Below are positions 6,501-7,615 of a DNA stretch of 7,615 bases, in pieces. The notes under the pieces are model-generated. The model saw only the letters and a program-made list of their open reading frames with translations, was not told the origin of the DNA and searched no databases. This stretch comes from JAFDXJ01 sp039811225 (GTDB taxonomy: Bacteria > Bacteroidota > Bacteroidia > Chitinophagales > Chitinophagaceae). Numbering within the stretch: position 1 is the stretch's first letter; each line of letters opens with the position of its first letter. Location: positions 1 to 7,615 of the forward strand of contig JBDHYG010000037.1 in the NCBI GenBank assembly GCA_039811225.1, read 5' to 3'. The position numbers and the translations under genes were made by a program.

Positions 6501-7340
6501 TTATTTCACTTCCTTTCCGGTTTTATCAATAAAAAAAGATCTCCCGTCTTTGTCCACCTGCACTTTGCCGTTTTGGAAACGTAGTGATTCAGACAGAAAG
6601 GGAATGTCATACAGCAGCGGAATTACTACTTTGCCGGTGGTATCCACAAAGCCCCATTTGCCACCGAGTACACGAAAATTCTGAGGTATGCCACCTTTAT
6701 TTACGGCAGCTAAATCTTCCGAAAAAGAAACCACATCATCATATTTAACGGGGACTATTTCTTTCCCTGTATTTAGTTCAACAAATCCTGCTTTATCATT
6801 GAGCCACACCTCCTGCAACGGATAATGACCAAACGCTGCATCGGGTATGTTGTCGTATTTCAGAGGAACGGTTTCTGCACCCGTTGTATCTATTACCCCA
6901 TATTTCTCATTAAGCCCTACAATGGTATATCCACCCGAAAAATCCCGATTTATATAATCGTATTTCGGCGGTATAATTTCTCTTCCCGTTTTATCCATAA
7001 ACCCCCATAAGCCGCCGTGTGGATTGCCATAACCATCCACTTTGCAACCGGTGTTTATATGTGCTATGCCGTTGTGAAAAGACCCTATATAATCGTACTG
7101 CGGTTTTACAATCTCTTCACCGCTTATGTCTATAAAACCCCATTTACCGTTTTGCCTTACACCTGCCAGCCCTTCCGAAAATTCAAAGGCTTTATCGTAT
7201 TCAGGTTTAATAATCGTTTTTCCGGTCTGGTCTTTAAAGCCGTATTTTCCATTGGCATCCCGGAAAAGAGTTGAATCCTGCGCCTGCAATGCCATTGTAC
7301 CAAACAGTACTATGCAGATAGTGATAATTGTTGTTTTCAT
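6501..7340 (-). CDS. Secreted WG-repeat protein
   Basis: This 279-residue protein has a Sec signal peptide (MKTTIITICIVLFGTMALQAQ, likely cut near A20/Q21). The rest, 31-279, is a WG-repeat array: six full units beginning at about 31 (GKYGFKDQTGK), 65 (GKWGFIDISGE), 110 (GLWGFMDKTGR), 145 (EKYGVIDTTGA), 182 (DKAGFVELNTGK) and 227 (GKWGFVDTTGK), each followed by a xYD...F.EGLA.V-type tail, plus a terminal half unit FFIDKTGKEVK. WG repeats form beta structures and occur widely in bacterial proteins of unknown function; no enzyme motif is seen, so a binding or scaffold role is inferred. No lipobox and no type IX C-terminal sorting domain are visible, so the mature protein is expected in the periplasm. 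The ATG at 7340 lies 8 bp after the stop of the small upstream gene and has an A-rich leader (TAAAAAATAAA), which suggests translation from the same transcript. Confidence 0.88.
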   Translation of the reverse strand: MKTTIITICIVLFGTMALQAQDSTLFRDANGKYGFKDQTGKTIIKPEYDKAFEFSEGLAGVRQNGKWGFIDISGEEIVKPQYDYIGSFHNGIAHINTGCKVDGYGNPHGGLWGFMDKTGREIIPPKYDYINRDFSGGYTIVGLNEKYGVIDTTGAETVPLKYDNIPDAAFGHYPLQEVWLNDKAGFVELNTGKEIVPVKYDDVVSFSEDLAAVNKGGIPQNFRVLGGKWGFVDTTGKVVIPLLYDIPFLSESLRFQNGKVQVDKDGRSFFIDKTGKEVK

Positions 7341-7348
7341 TTTATTTT

Positions 7349-7519
7349 TTATTCCTGTACTGTTATTTTGAGTTGGTATTTCTGTTCAAAGATGGCGATA
7401 AAATTATCCCGTGATGCCCGTTTTTGGGCGAGGGTAGCAGGAATGCTAAAGAGCTTTTTCTTTTTTTGCTCCTGCCGTACTAAGTAAAACATGTCTCGTC
7501 CTGATTTTAGTTGACTCAT
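7349..7519 (-). CDS. Small unrecognised protein, possibly the 3' end of a longer broken gene
   Basis: From the ATG at 7519 this encodes 56 residues (MSQLKSGRDMFYLVRQEQKK...QLKITVQE). It is basic and hydrophilic, with a KKKK stretch and no signal peptide, membrane segment or recognised domain. The ATG is preceded by GGAAAACGTAAAA, an A-rich leader; a GTG at 7534 in the same frame would add five residues. The same frame stays open upstream to a TAG at 7606-7604 with coding-like sequence (KYIYKNEHLNPKRKTQLSF) but no further ATG. The short gene may therefore be the tail of a larger gene interrupted by a stop or frameshift near the window edge. Its stop is 8 bp from the start of the WG-repeat gene, consistent with an operon. 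Function unknown. Confidence 0.5.
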   Translation of the reverse strand: MSQLKSGRDMFYLVRQEQKKKKLFSIPATLAQKRASRDNFIAIFEQKYQLKITVQE

Positions 7520-7615
7520 TTTTACGTTTTCCACAGCGGGAAAAGATAGCTGTGTTTTACGCTTTGGGTTTAAATGTTCATTTTTGTATATATACTTTGG
7601 AGCCTATGCCTCCAC

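Noticed and set aside
4213..7340. Type IX secretion C-terminal sorting domains on the WG proteins
   Set aside because: Both proteins end inside a WG half repeat; no separate CTD with its usual motifs follows.

Overview
The window looks like a chromosomal stretch from a member of the Bacteroidota, probably a Chitinophagaceae/Sphingobacteriia-type relative. The DNA is AT-rich. Start codons are preceded by A-rich leaders rather than Shine-Dalgarno boxes. Several Sec signal peptides end in an A-Q or S-Q junction. The gene content (WG-repeat, MORN-repeat and YD-like secreted proteins) is typical of that phylum. The assignment is inference from style; there is no rRNA or other marker gene. All supported genes lie on the minus strand, so transcription runs from high to low coordinates.

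Layout in order of transcription. (1) 7615-7349: a small unrecognised gene (about 56 aa) whose open frame continues upstream without an ATG. (2) 7340-6501: a secreted protein made almost wholly of WG repeats, 8 bp after the small gene. (3) 6393-4213: a 726-aa secreted protein with MORN repeats in its N-terminal half and about ten WG repeats in its C-terminal half. (4) 4109-3321: a 262-aa secreted protein of YD/RHS-like repeats. (5) 3233-1209: a 674-aa secreted protein with scattered MORN-like motifs and a C-terminal DnaJ-like cysteine module, followed by a good candidate intrinsic terminator at 1191-1166. (6) 866-408: a four-helix membrane protein resembling the DUF1772/anthrone-oxygenase-like family, behind its own intergenic region. 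(7) 387-1: a decayed, internally deleted IS3-family insertion sequence that runs off the window. It keeps the N-terminal helix-turn-helix part of orfA and the C-terminal catalytic part of orfB, with mutations.

The four consecutive secreted proteins are the most interesting part. Each carries a signal peptide and a beta-rich repeat scaffold with no visible enzyme domain. They share direction, have gaps of 87-107 bp with no consensus Bacteroidota promoter seen, and end at a terminator. The two WG proteins also end in the same half repeat, so they are paralogous in part. I infer a co-transcribed set of periplasmic or surface scaffold/binding proteins; their actual function cannot be read from the sequence. 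No tRNA, rRNA, CRISPR array, origin or known regulatory RNA was seen.
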